NCBI GenBank assembly: GCA_018433975.1
Contig: JAHDQE010000041.1
Location: forward strand, 1-64,000
Direction: 5' to 3'
DNA: 64,000 bases
Source of the DNA: Ornatilinea sp.
GTDB taxonomy: Bacteria > Chloroflexota > Anaerolineae > Anaerolineales > Anaerolineaceae
Part shown: positions 43,718-52,490 of the stretch, in pieces
Layout: each line of letters starts with the position of its first letter
Numbering within the stretch: the stretch's first letter is position 1
The notes under the pieces: model-generated
Seen by the model: the letters and a program-made list of their open reading frames with translations, nothing else
Database searches by the model: none
Told to the model about the DNA's origin: nothing
Position numbers and translations under genes: made by a program

Positions 43718-44296
43718 TTAAGGCGTTTGCAAGACTTCGGCTTTCAGCAAACCGACAAAAGGTAAATTGCGATATTTTTCTTTGTGGTCAAGCCCGTACC
43801 CGACGACAAAACGATCCGGGAGATCAAACCCTTTGTACTTGAGTGGAATATCAATCAAGCGATATTTGGGTTTGTTGAAAAGTACGCAAACTTCCAGGCT
43901 GGCGGGTTCTCGTTCTCTCAGGCTTTTTAATAAATAGTTCAGTGTCAGACCGGTATCAACTACGTCTTCAATAAACAGAATGTGGCGGTTTGTAATGGGG
44001 GTGTCCAGATCCTTTAAGAGCCGGACAAAGCTTTTGCTCCGAGCTTCTGAAGAATATCTTGAGACGGCAAGGAAATCGACTTCAACCGGGATTGGGATTT
44101 GCAAAACCAGATCGGACATAAAAAAAAGGACGCCTTTCAAGACCCCAACCAGAATAGGGTCCTTTCCTGTATAGTCCGCAGTGATCTGCTCGGCGATTTC
44201 CTTAACGCGTTTCTGAATTTGATCTTCGGAGATAATAATTTCTCCGATATCGGCAGCCATTTCTCCATATTTGTTTACCAACTCATTTGTTTTCAT
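43718..44296 (-). CDS. hpt: hypoxanthine phosphoribosyltransferase
   Basis: 192 residues with the PRPP-binding motif LFIEDVVDTGLTL (about 105-117), the loop region VLKGVLFFMSDL and the C-terminal purine-recognition segment PDRFVVGYGLDHKEKYRN. It salvages hypoxanthine/guanine to IMP/GMP. It is last in a leftward group after the nuclease-like and cytidylate-kinase-like genes; the spacing of 2 bp to the upstream gene argues for co-transcription. Confidence 0.95.
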   Translation of the reverse strand: MKTNELVNKYGEMAADIGEIIISEDQIQKRVKEIAEQITADYTGKDPILVGVLKGVLFFMSDLVLQIPIPVEVDFLAVSRYSSEARSKSFVRLLKDLDTPITNRHILFIEDVVDTGLTLNYLLKSLREREPASLEVCVLFNKPKYRLIDIPLKYKGFDLPDRFVVGYGLDHKEKYRNLPFVGLLKAEVLQTP

Positions 44297-44298
44297 GG

Positions 44299-44700
44299 CT
44301 ACTCCTTTTGAGTCTGATTCCCCTTTATTTTCCCGGCTTGCTTATACAATCCATATTTAACCATCAAGTCCCGCATTTCCCTTCTTTTCAACAGCTTGAT
44401 ATTGATTTCAGGGTAGATCTCGTTCATCATTTTCAAACGCCGGTTTTTCTTGTTGGACAGCCTGGGTTTAAGGGTTGTTAACTCGATATATAAATCTTGC
44501 TCCGGTAAATAAAAATCTGGTGTAAAGGCTTCAATAATCCTACCGTTTTTGTCGGTAATCAAAGGAAATGTTTTGGGTTCATATTGCCATTCTATTTGAT
44601 AAAAATCCAGAATATCGGCAAAAGTTTTTTCGGAAGGGTGCGCAAATTCCGGATGATCTTGTTTTGACTTGCTCAAAATGAGGCTCCTTCGTGATGCCAC
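44299..44700 (-). CDS. PD-(D/E)XK nuclease-like small protein
   Basis: 133 residues. The core AFTPDFYLPEQDLYIELTT has the Pro-Asp...Glu-x-Thr arrangement of restriction-endonuclease-like folds, preceded by a helix with FADILDFYQIEWQYEP and followed by a basic helix (KKNRRLKMMNEIYP). The usual catalytic Lys after Glu is replaced by Thr, although Lys in TTLKPR is near, so activity is uncertain. Function unknown; position between hpt and a nucleotide-kinase-like gene suggests a link to nucleotide salvage or DNA repair. Confidence 0.6.
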   Translation of the reverse strand: MASRRSLILSKSKQDHPEFAHPSEKTFADILDFYQIEWQYEPKTFPLITDKNGRIIEAFTPDFYLPEQDLYIELTTLKPRLSNKKNRRLKMMNEIYPEINIKLLKRREMRDLMVKYGLYKQAGKIKGNQTQKE

Positions 44701-44705
44701 ATGGC

Positions 44706-45278
44706 TTATGCAGCCTGTGAGATTTTTCGATGAAGAGCTGTTTGAATGATTTGTGCTGCTGCTTCCGGATTGAAATGTTCCGTGTTGAGTACCAGATCGT
44801 AGAGCTCCGGGGAGGGAAGTTTGGTTTCGAAGAACTGCTTGAGGAATTTCTCACGATACCGGTCACTGGCTTTAATTTGCGCTGTGGCCGCATCCTGAGA
44901 AATCTCCTGTTCTTCCATGATGCGAGAAACTCTGACTTCGCGGGGTGCAATCACACGAATATGCAATGTGTCGGGATAATTTTGAAGGATGACCTGCCCG
45001 CCCCGGCCTACAATAACCACACGGTCTTCCCGGGCCAGGTTGTGGATGATCTTTTTCAGATGCTTGATGTAGGATTTACAATCTTTGTTAGATGGAGAAA
45101 TGCCGAGCAAACCTAATTCGTCAATCTCGGCCAGAGCAATTTCGGGTGTACAGGCCTCAAGAGCGGCCTGGTTAATAAGCTGGCGAGAAACGACTCTGTA
45201 ACCGAGCTGTCTTCCAATCAATTCTGCAATCTCGTCCCCCAAGCTTCCGAGCTGCCGGGATATGGTTATGATTGCCAT
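44706..45278 (-). CDS. cytidylate kinase-like family protein
   Basis: 190 residues of the AAA_26/cytidylate-kinase-like family. The N-terminal ITISRQLGSLGDEIAELIG corresponds to the P-loop (normally GSGGRxIA), here GSLGDEIA, one Gly short of the standard. DRVVIVGRGGQVIL and the later RVSRIMEEQEIS/YREKFLKQFF lid segments are family features. Members probably phosphorylate CMP or related nucleotides, but many are uncharacterised. It is first of three co-directional genes. Confidence 0.8.
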   Translation of the reverse strand: MAIITISRQLGSLGDEIAELIGRQLGYRVVSRQLINQAALEACTPEIALAEIDELGLLGISPSNKDCKSYIKHLKKIIHNLAREDRVVIVGRGGQVILQNYPDTLHIRVIAPREVRVSRIMEEQEISQDAATAQIKASDRYREKFLKQFFETKLPSPELYDLVLNTEHFNPEAAAQIIQTALHRKISQAA

Positions 45279-45617
45279 AGAAATCTTTCAAACCATTCAT
45301 TGAAAATTTGGAGAACTTATGTATTGTCATTATAGCATGTCGCCTCCGTTTCACAAGAAATCAGGCAGCGAACTGTACAGGGCTGCTGCAGTCGAATTTT
45401 AAAAATTGGCGCCATCCTGCAACCGCCGTACCGGTTGGGTATTCTTTTAACAACCCCGTTCAGGGTTTGGTTAGAATTGATGCAGGCAAAATATTCTGCT
45501 ATTGTTTTGAAAAAATTCTCTCAAGAAATTATGGTAACATTTTCCTTTAAAGGTTTTGAGTTCCCCTTTATTTTGAATTTGAATCGATATTGGAACCATC
45601 ATCAGGGAGTTAATCGA
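45279..45617. other. divergent intergenic region
   Basis: Holds the promoters of two divergent genes. A CAACC...GGTTG hairpin lies at about 45419-45438. I see no gene in it; the open frame through 45435-45617 lacks an SD and a protein-like composition. Confidence 0.4.
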
Positions 45618-46343
45618 ATGACAGAATTATCTTACCAGAAGGACAGCTATCTTAAAGAGTTTTCGGCAGTGGTCACTGCTGTGGATGTGGAGAACCGGGC
45701 AGTGCTGCTGGATAAAACCGCTTTTTACCCCGGTGGAGGCGGGCAGTCTTATGATACCGGCCTGATCCTCTCCGGGGATGCAACCTATACGCTCAAGCGG
45801 GCGAAAAAAACCGGCGATGAGGTCTGGCATTTCCTGGCGGAAGGTGACACGCCTCTGCCGGAAGTGGGAGCAACCGTGGAAGGAAAGCTGGACTGGGAAC
45901 GGCGGTACCAGTTGATGCGTACTCACACGGCCATGCATATTTTATGCGGGGTGGTTTTCCGAGATTACGGCGCTCAAGTTACCGGCGGGGATATGGACCC
46001 CCTTAAAGGGCGTATGGATTTCGAGTTTGAGACGATGAGCAAAGACCTGGTGGAGGTGATTGAGAAAGCAGTCAACGCTGAAGTTTTGAAAGCACGCGAA
46101 GTGCGTGTAAAGATCCTGCCGCGCGAAGAAGCTTTCCAGATCCCCGACCTGATCCGGACCAAAATCAACCTTCTTCCCCCACAGATCGCAGAAATCCGGA
46201 CGGTTGAGCTGGTGGGACTGGATCTTCAGGCCGACGGCGGTACGCACGTTGCCAACACCCGTGAGGTCGGCCCCATGCATATCGTTAACTACAAAAGTAA
46301 AGGCAAGATCAATAAGCGCATTTATGTCGAGCTGGAAGGATAA
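45618..46343 (+). CDS. alanyl-tRNA editing protein AlaX
   Basis: The ATG at 45618 follows GGGAG; the frame is open far upstream but without support. 241 residues: an N-terminal beta-barrel (TAFYPGGGGQSYDTG) and an editing domain with the zinc motif RTHTAMHIL (HxxxH) and DGGTHVANT. Free-standing AlaX hydrolyses Ser- or Gly-tRNA-Ala made by alanyl-tRNA synthetase. The gene is followed after 15 bp by a B12-methionine-synthase-activation-like gene. Confidence 0.92.
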   Translation: MTELSYQKDSYLKEFSAVVTAVDVENRAVLLDKTAFYPGGGGQSYDTGLILSGDATYTLKRAKKTGDEVWHFLAEGDTPLPEVGATVEGKLDWERRYQLMRTHTAMHILCGVVFRDYGAQVTGGDMDPLKGRMDFEFETMSKDLVEVIEKAVNAEVLKAREVRVKILPREEAFQIPDLIRTKINLLPPQIAEIRTVELVGLDLQADGGTHVANTREVGPMHIVNYKSKGKINKRIYVELEG

Positions 46344-46358
46344 TGGGAATAAGGCTTT

Positions 46359-47045
46359 ATGAGTGATGGCCTCGTTTTTCTTGAGGGAATGACGTTTGCG
46401 GTAGACCCTGACCGGCTGCGCCGGAAGCTGCGGATTCGTGCCGGCAGCGCTTCGGACAATGAGCTGGAAAGCGTGCTGTCTGAAGCAGAGAAGATCGTCC
46501 GTCCAAGGGCGGTTTACTTTCCGGCTTACATTGAAGCCCGAGAAGAAGATTCTATCCGGGTTGACAATGTTCCATTTCACAGCCGGGTGCTGGCAGTTAA
46601 TTTGCAGCAAGCCCATCGCGTGTTTCCTTATCTGGTTACCTGCGGTCAGGAGGCGGAGGACTGGCATAAATCCCTGAAGGATATGCTGCACCATTATTGG
46701 GCGGACACGATTTTGCAGATGGCACTGCACAGAGCGCTGCGGGCGATGGAAGCGGATATTCTGGCTCGTTATTCTTATTCCAAAATGGCCTCAATGAGCC
46801 CGGGGCGATTGAATCATTGGCCCATTGAAGAACAGCGTGCGTTGTTTGAACTGCTGGGCGAAGCACCTTCACGGGTAAGAGTCTGCTTGTTGGAAAGCTA
46901 CCTGATGACGCCGACCAAAACACTTTCCGGCCTGCGCTATCCGACCGAGGAGAGTTTTGAAAGCTGCCAGCTTTGCCCGCGGGAAGACTGCCCCGGCCGC
47001 AAAGCACCTTACGAGGCCGACCTGTACGCCAGGAAATACTTATAG
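46359..47045 (+). CDS. vitamin B12-dependent methionine synthase activation-domain-like protein
   Basis: 228 residues resembling the free-standing activation (reactivation) domain: RYSYSKMASMSPGRLNHWPI (SPG...WP motif), LFELLGEAPSRVRVCLLESY and the PTKTLSG stretch that binds SAM in MetH. A C-terminal Cys cluster SCQLCPREDC suggests a metal or Fe-S site and links it to reductive activators of corrinoid proteins. It presumably helps reactivate a corrinoid methyltransferase encoded elsewhere. No corrinoid protein is next to it. Confidence 0.8.
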   Translation: MSDGLVFLEGMTFAVDPDRLRRKLRIRAGSASDNELESVLSEAEKIVRPRAVYFPAYIEAREEDSIRVDNVPFHSRVLAVNLQQAHRVFPYLVTCGQEAEDWHKSLKDMLHHYWADTILQMALHRALRAMEADILARYSYSKMASMSPGRLNHWPIEEQRALFELLGEAPSRVRVCLLESYLMTPTKTLSGLRYPTEESFESCQLCPREDCPGRKAPYEADLYARKYL

Positions 47046-47095
47046 ATTAACAGGGTATAGAGAGTGCAGACATCCTTGCGGGGCAGCCGAGAGCT

Positions 47096-50000
47096 TTAAT
47101 ATTCTGTTTCCCGACTTAATACATTCAACACCAGCATGGTGGTCTGTCCCGATTTCTTGATTTTATCGGGATCAATATTCTCGACCGTGTCATTGGGGGT
47201 GTGGACATAAAGATCGGAGCCATCCCAACTGATATAGGCGGTGATGGCCGTCCGCCCGCCATAAGCTTCTTCGGCCGGGCGGTTGTAATGCGGCCCCTTA
47301 CCGCGTGTTGTAATGCTCGTGCCCATGCGGGAGGCTGCGTCCTGGAATAAATTTACCAGCCGGAAACTGCTGCCTTTATCCAGGTAGATTGCGTTTCCTG
47401 TTCCGCCCCCCATTCCACTCAATTCGAGGACGGCTTCAACATTGTACTGGTTGAAACCATAGTGGGCGTTCATGATGTTGGTGACGCTCAAGCTTCTTTG
47501 GCGCTCTCCATCTCCCCAGGCGACAAAGATGACCGTTTTCTTGGGATCGTAGTTCCCCTCTTTAAGTACCCGCGCCATTTCCAGCATCGTGGCAACTCCG
47601 CTGGCGTTGTCATTCGCGCCGGGGTACAGGATTCCATCCGGCCCAACGCCCACGCCATCATAGTAGGCACTGACCAGGATAACCTGATTATCCAGCGCTT
47701 CTCCCCGGGGTCCCATGGCGGCGCCTGTACCGGGATAAATGCCAATGACGTTGTAATAGCGTTCGCTCAGATCAACTTCGTTAACTTTAACTTCAACCAG
47801 GAGTTTGGCCCCCGGCGAGGTGGTAGAGTAGCTGTTTTCCGAGAGACTGGAAGCTGCGGCCTGTAATTCTTCCAGGCTGCTGTTTGTGGTAGCCAGCAAT
47901 CTATCAGCCGCTTCCCGGGTGATTTTCAGCGTTGGCAATTGGTTATGTTGATAAGGATTATCCGGGGGGTAGATGTCTTTCTCTTGAAGGAAGTCATTGT
48001 TTTCCATGACCACCAGGAGCCCTGCTGCCGATTTGATATCCACTAACTGCAAGTCGGCTTCCCGGATCAGAATAATTTTATCTCCCAGGTCAAGATCCCG
48101 AATGATGAGGGGCGTTTCTTCCAACTGCGGTGAATTGGAACTGACAGCGAGGCCCACCAGATCGCCCCGAGCTGTTCCCATTGTGAGATTTAGAGAAATG
48201 TACTCGGTGTAATTCTCGCGATAGGTGAAAGTTCCAACCACTGAACTCTGCGTGCCGAGGACTTCGAGGCGAGGAACTGAGATCAGGTGATAATGCGTAG
48301 CCGTCAGTTCCTGGAAGTAGGTCTGGTCCTCTCCAGCGGGTATCAGGCCGATTTCTTTCATCCGGGCGGCAATATAATCGGCTGCCAACTTATCATTCCC
48401 CGTGCTGGATTCGCGTCCCTCGAATTCGGAAGATGACAATGCCCGGATATCTTCCATTACATTTTGTTCATTAAACTGTCTGGCTTCTGATTTGTAGATG
48501 CTGATGGGCGCAGAACTCCTCAATGCCCATCCTGCCAACAGCAGGAGCCCGACGGCAAACAGGAGAGAATAACGGTTAATCAACCGGCTGAGGTTGATCT
48601 TGCTTTCTTCAACAAACCGGCGCAACCCTTCTCCCCACAGGTTGAAAGTCAGGATGGAGAGGAAGAAGAAAATGCCGGGATATGTTGCCAGCCAGGGATA
48701 ACTTCTCCACCAGAGCCGAATATTTGCCAGCAGGGCGCCCCATTCCGGGACATCGGAAAAGAAATAGGTGAAGCTGGTTGCAAATTCACCCAGCTGCACT
48801 TTAAAGCCGCCCCCCAGGAAAATGTTCAGGAATCCCAGCTCTGCCAGAAGCATTAATACGCTGCCCGTTTCCATCACGGCCAGGACAAACATGGAGGGGA
48901 CCAAGTGCGGCAGAATGTGGCTTCTCAAAATCTGGCTGGGACGGGCCCCAACCGAGCGCGAAGCTTCAACGTAGAGTTTGGGTTTTTCCTGAATGACCTG
49001 ACCACGCACAAACTGCGCGATTTCACCCCAACCCACCACGCTGAGCGCGATAACAAAGATGACGATCCCCTGTTCGATCCCCAATGCCAGAACCAGCAGC
49101 ATGGTGAAAATGGTGACCGGAATCGCGGCCCAGATAGAAGAAATACTGTTGATAAAGCGGTCCACCCGGGAATTTGGCCACCATCCTGCCATCAATCCAA
49201 TCAAAAGGCCCAGAGCCAAACGCGCCATTGTGGCAAACATGGCTAGTGCCAGGGTGAGCCTGGCACCGGAAAGCACCAGAGCCTGGATATCTCTGCCCAG
49301 CAGATCACTGCCCCAGGGAAATACAGAAGAAGGTTTAAAGGGCGGGGCATATACCGTGCCCTCAATCATCATAATGCTATGGGTTTCATAAGGACTGGCG
49401 GGTGAAAACTTCTCTCCAAAGATCACCAGGATTATTAAACCCAGGAACATTAAGGTGCCCAGAATGAGCGGGACATTCCGGAAGGCGGCTTGAAGAACGT
49501 GTCCGCGTGAGATCTTGTCCGGTTGGGCCTGATCTTCACGTCCCGATATGGCCGGGGCGGAGGGTTTCGGCTGTTCCGGAGCAGTCTGGGAGGGCGTTTC
49601 TGTTCTTCTTGCTCTAAAGATTTTCTGAGAATATAGTCTGGTCTGTGTTTTCAGGTCCTGCCACCACAGCCCCAGATTTTCTTTAAAGTATTTCCATCCC
49701 TCGCTCTGATCCGAGAAAGTTGGTTCATCATAACTGCCACCATTTTGTTCGCGCAATTTGGGATTGATCAGAGGGAATAGAATCTCAAGGGCCAGGTTAA
49801 TCAACAAAAACAAAGCCCCCAGCGACAAAATCAAATCGGTGATTAAAAATGGATTGTCTTGTGTCAGCGCGTCCAGAATTGCCGTTCCTATGCCGGGCCA
49901 CAGGAAAAAACTTTCCACGACGGGCAAACTTGCCAGGGAGAAGCGCAGAGACGCGCTCAATGTGTTCAGGATCGGAATCAAGGTGTTCCGGAAAGCGTGT

Positions 50001-51070
50001 TTGAATAAAATACGGGTAAGCCGGGCACCTTTTGAGCGCGCGGTTCTGACATAATCTTCCTCAAGGGCCTGAGAAAGCGAGAGGTAAGTGACCTGCATGA
50101 TTTGCGCCAGAGGCCGGGCCGAAAGAACGAGGGCGGGCAGAACCAGATGTAAATCCCATCCAAATCCCTGTGGGGGGAGAAGTGCCTGGGATAAGTCCAG
50201 CCATCGGAGAACTTTAACATTCAGAATTTGGAGCAGCATTGCCATCAGAAAACTTGGGGTGGAAATCCCCAGAACGGACATCAGCAGAATGATGGGCGTG
50301 ATGTTTTTCCGGCGGGTCAATGCGGCTGCCGTACCCAATAAGATCCCCAGAAGGCTTGCGATCAGCAAAGAAGCCAACAGCAACCCGGCACTGTTGAGGA
50401 ATAATTCTCCAACAACTTTGATTGCCGGGACGTATTCTTTGTGCGAGTAATAGGTTGCAGGATGGTGAACGAAGTAGGTGAAAGTCCGGTAAATTCCTTC
50501 GTAAAGTGTTTTAAAGACGTTGACCGGGGTCCCCTGTTTTCCCTGCTCGGCCAGGAAAATTCCGGTTAACGTGATGAAGGCAATCGCTAAAAAGATCAAT
50601 ATCGCGCGGGAAATTCTCTTGAAGAGGATCTTGAAAATAGAACGGGCGACCTTCCCGGTTTGGGCAGGGCTGGCTTCTTCTTCAGACGGAGTTATTGTGG
50701 TTTCCACCTCTTCGGGAAATTTGTCTTCCGCGCGCAGCCGCTTCAGTGCCCAATTGATCCCTTTGCGCGCCCGTTGACTTTGCGGGTTGATGATGAGCGC
50801 TTGTTTTAAATAAGCCAGACTGGCTTCAGGATTGACAACGGCGGCCAGAATGAGCCAGGCGATTTCGGATTGAGGCGCTATCAGAGCGGCCTTAATTGCA
50901 TACTGGCGCGCTTTCAGGGTTTCTCCATTTTTCAGATAAAATGCGGCCTGTTTTAATATGGTCTGGACCCTGGAATCTTCTGTCTCAGCGTGCTGCGCTT
51001 CAATGGGGTTGATTTCTTCCGGCTCTGAAGGTGTTTGTGGATTTTCAAGATTGGATTTGGATGAAGTCAT
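47096..51070 (-). CDS. TPR - DppB-like - DppC-like - PA/M28-like fusion protein (1324 residues)
   Basis: One uninterrupted frame. In order: a cytoplasmic TPR-like block (about 33-112); a first OppB/DppB permease unit (155-435) with its coupling loop EEDYVRTARSKGARLTRI; a charged Pro/Gln linker (440-520); a second OppC/DppC permease unit (525-820) with WGSDLLGRDIQALVLSGARL and the loop YVEASRSVGARPSQIL; a last helix (836-850); and an extracytoplasmic PA-like plus M28 peptidase-like domain (865-1324). In the M28 part GANDNASG and the final His in VHTPNDT are kept, but the first zinc His is Tyr1136, the EE pair is E1189-R1190 and an Asp ligand is Glu1216. It may pair a peptide channel with an inactive peptide-binding domain. 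No ATPase or binding protein adjoins it. Confidence 0.85.
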   Translation of the reverse strand: MTSSKSNLENPQTPSEPEEINPIEAQHAETEDSRVQTILKQAAFYLKNGETLKARQYAIKAALIAPQSEIAWLILAAVVNPEASLAYLKQALIINPQSQRARKGINWALKRLRAEDKFPEEVETTITPSEEEASPAQTGKVARSIFKILFKRISRAILIFLAIAFITLTGIFLAEQGKQGTPVNVFKTLYEGIYRTFTYFVHHPATYYSHKEYVPAIKVVGELFLNSAGLLLASLLIASLLGILLGTAAALTRRKNITPIILLMSVLGISTPSFLMAMLLQILNVKVLRWLDLSQALLPPQGFGWDLHLVLPALVLSARPLAQIMQVTYLSLSQALEEDYVRTARSKGARLTRILFKHAFRNTLIPILNTLSASLRFSLASLPVVESFFLWPGIGTAILDALTQDNPFLITDLILSLGALFLLINLALEILFPLINPKLREQNGGSYDEPTFSDQSEGWKYFKENLGLWWQDLKTQTRLYSQKIFRARRTETPSQTAPEQPKPSAPAISGREDQAQPDKISRGHVLQAAFRNVPLILGTLMFLGLIILVIFGEKFSPASPYETHSIMMIEGTVYAPPFKPSSVFPWGSDLLGRDIQALVLSGARLTLALAMFATMARLALGLLIGLMAGWWPNSRVDRFINSISSIWAAIPVTIFTMLLVLALGIEQGIVIFVIALSVVGWGEIAQFVRGQVIQEKPKLYVEASRSVGARPSQILRSHILPHLVPSMFVLAVMETGSVLMLLAELGFLNIFLGGGFKVQLGEFATSFTYFFSDVPEWGALLANIRLWWRSYPWLATYPGIFFFLSILTFNLWGEGLRRFVEESKINLSRLINRYSLLFAVGLLLLAGWALRSSAPISIYKSEARQFNEQNVMEDIRALSSSEFEGRESSTGNDKLAADYIAARMKEIGLIPAGEDQTYFQELTATHYHLISVPRLEVLGTQSSVVGTFTYRENYTEYISLNLTMGTARGDLVGLAVSSNSPQLEETPLIIRDLDLGDKIILIREADLQLVDIKSAAGLLVVMENNDFLQEKDIYPPDNPYQHNQLPTLKITREAADRLLATTNSSLEELQAAASSLSENSYSTTSPGAKLLVEVKVNEVDLSERYYNVIGIYPGTGAAMGPRGEALDNQVILVSAYYDGVGVGPDGILYPGANDNASGVATMLEMARVLKEGNYDPKKTVIFVAWGDGERQRSLSVTNIMNAHYGFNQYNVEAVLELSGMGGGTGNAIYLDKGSSFRLVNLFQDAASRMGTSITTRGKGPHYNRPAEEAYGGRTAITAYISWDGSDLYVHTPNDTVENIDPDKIKKSGQTTMLVLNVLSRETEY

Positions 51071-51464
51071 GAGGTTAGAGATTGTTTCATCGGAAGAGGA
51101 TTAGGAGATTAGAATTTTCCTGTTTTGAACAGCCTGCTATTCAGCAAAAGACCTAATTTTTTGTTTTGTCAAAATGGATATTAACTTTAATTTCAATCGA
51201 ATAATTTAAACTCTATTATAAGCCAAGATACAGAACTAATTTTCCCCGTGCTCCGGAATGTTTTTTGTTGCCCGCTTCATGCTTTTAAGATCCTTTGCTG
51301 ATTATAGCGTTGGACCATCTTCTGAAAAATAATGGAACATTGTTATTGGAATCGCTTCAAGAATCTTTACACGGTAAAATAAATGAAATCATGCAGGATG
51401 GATATGGTTGATTTGTCATTATCCCGAATCCGGTTCGGATAGAAATGGAGTGAGCAGAAAACCC
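51071..51464. other. divergent intergenic region
   Basis: About 390 bp of AT-rich sequence that must contain the promoter of the fusion gene and that of the CAP-domain lipoprotein. No gene, RNA motif or clear hairpin is recognised. Confidence 0.4.
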
Positions 51465-52409
51465 ATGAATAGAAAAGCGTTTTATCGAGGATTTATCCTC
51501 TGTTTTTTGGCCGCCTTTTTGGGAGGAAGCCTTTCTGCCTGTGGAAATTCCCCGGTTGTTCCGGATGAAACACCGTCAGCAACGCTGCCTCCCGTAATTC
51601 AGGAAACAGACCTGCTACCTACCCGGGTCCTTCCATCGGATACACCAGATCCGGACCGTGTTACGGAAACAGCGCTTGCCACAGACGAAGCGGTGCAATC
51701 TCCCACGCCCCCGGAGCCTTTATATTCCGCTCAAGGGGTGGTTCAGGATAACAGCTACTGCCGGAATGGGCCTGGAACTGAATTTGGGGTGCGTTTTTCT
51801 TTGCACTTTGGAGATGAAGTCCGCGTGGTGGGGATCAATGAACAACACACCTGGTGGTTGGTTTTCCCCTTGGGCCAGGCGGAAGCCTGCTGGTTGTGGG
51901 GTCCGCTGCTGAAGGTGGAGGGGAATACCGAGCAAATACAAGTTGCTCTTTCCCCATCCACTCCGACCCCGATCCCGGTGACAGCCGGTGGTGAAAGTTT
52001 CACTGCCGAGGAGTACGAGAAAAAACTGCTTGAATTGATTAACCAGGCTCGTCTCAATCAGGGTTATCCACCGCTATCTCTTTACCCGCCATTGGTGCAG
52101 GCGGCCTATCTCCACAGCCAGGATATGGCGGATCATGACTTTTTTGGACACCTTGGCTCTGATGGCAGCGATTTTAACCAGCGCCTGACAGATCAGGGAA
52201 TGGTGTTCTCCAATGGCGGAGAGATGCTGTATGCCGGCGGGGACCCTTATCAGGCCTATCAGGCCTGGATCAACAGCCCGGTGCACCATGACATTTTGCT
52301 GAACCCGGAATTCACCCACATTGGAATTGGAGTGGTGTATGCCGAGAACCGGTTTTATGAAGAGTATGTGACGGCGGACCTGGCCATTCCTGTTCTTCCA
52401 GCGGAATAA
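51465..52409 (+). CDS. SH3b + CAP (SCP/PR1) domain lipoprotein
   Basis: Starting at the ATG at 51465 (upstream frame open to 51408 without signal sequence), 314 residues. There is a signal peptide with lipobox SLSAC, a Thr/Pro linker (about 30-85), and a bacterial SH3-like domain (NSYCRNGPGTEFGVRFSLHF, about 95-155) that binds wall peptides. It ends in a CAP domain with the cavity residues HSQDMADHDFFGH, GEMLYAGG and SPVHHDILLNPEF. CAP proteins of the YkwD type are secreted and of unclear role. A transcription terminator shared with the next convergent gene follows. Confidence 0.88.
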   Translation: MNRKAFYRGFILCFLAAFLGGSLSACGNSPVVPDETPSATLPPVIQETDLLPTRVLPSDTPDPDRVTETALATDEAVQSPTPPEPLYSAQGVVQDNSYCRNGPGTEFGVRFSLHFGDEVRVVGINEQHTWWLVFPLGQAEACWLWGPLLKVEGNTEQIQVALSPSTPTPIPVTAGGESFTAEEYEKKLLELINQARLNQGYPPLSLYPPLVQAAYLHSQDMADHDFFGHLGSDGSDFNQRLTDQGMVFSNGGEMLYAGGDPYQAYQAWINSPVHHDILLNPEFTHIGIGVVYAENRFYEEYVTADLAIPVLPAE

Positions 52410-52450
52410 GCAATCCCTGGTAAGGATTGGCATTATTCTTGATATCAAAA

Positions 52451-52485
52451 AAGCCCTTCTCTTTGTTATTCAAGGAGAAGGGCTT
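52451..52485. terminator. bidirectional terminator
   Basis: An 11-bp perfect stem (52451-52461 with 52475-52485), A-run on the left and T-rich on the right. It serves both convergent genes. Confidence 0.8.
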
Positions 52486-52490
52486 GTGTT

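Noticed and set aside
45942..46730. Long minus-strand open frame (262 codons) opposite AlaX and the B12-activation-like gene
   Set aside because: It is the mirror of two well-supported genes in GC-rich coding DNA, spans both of them and has no domain or SD.
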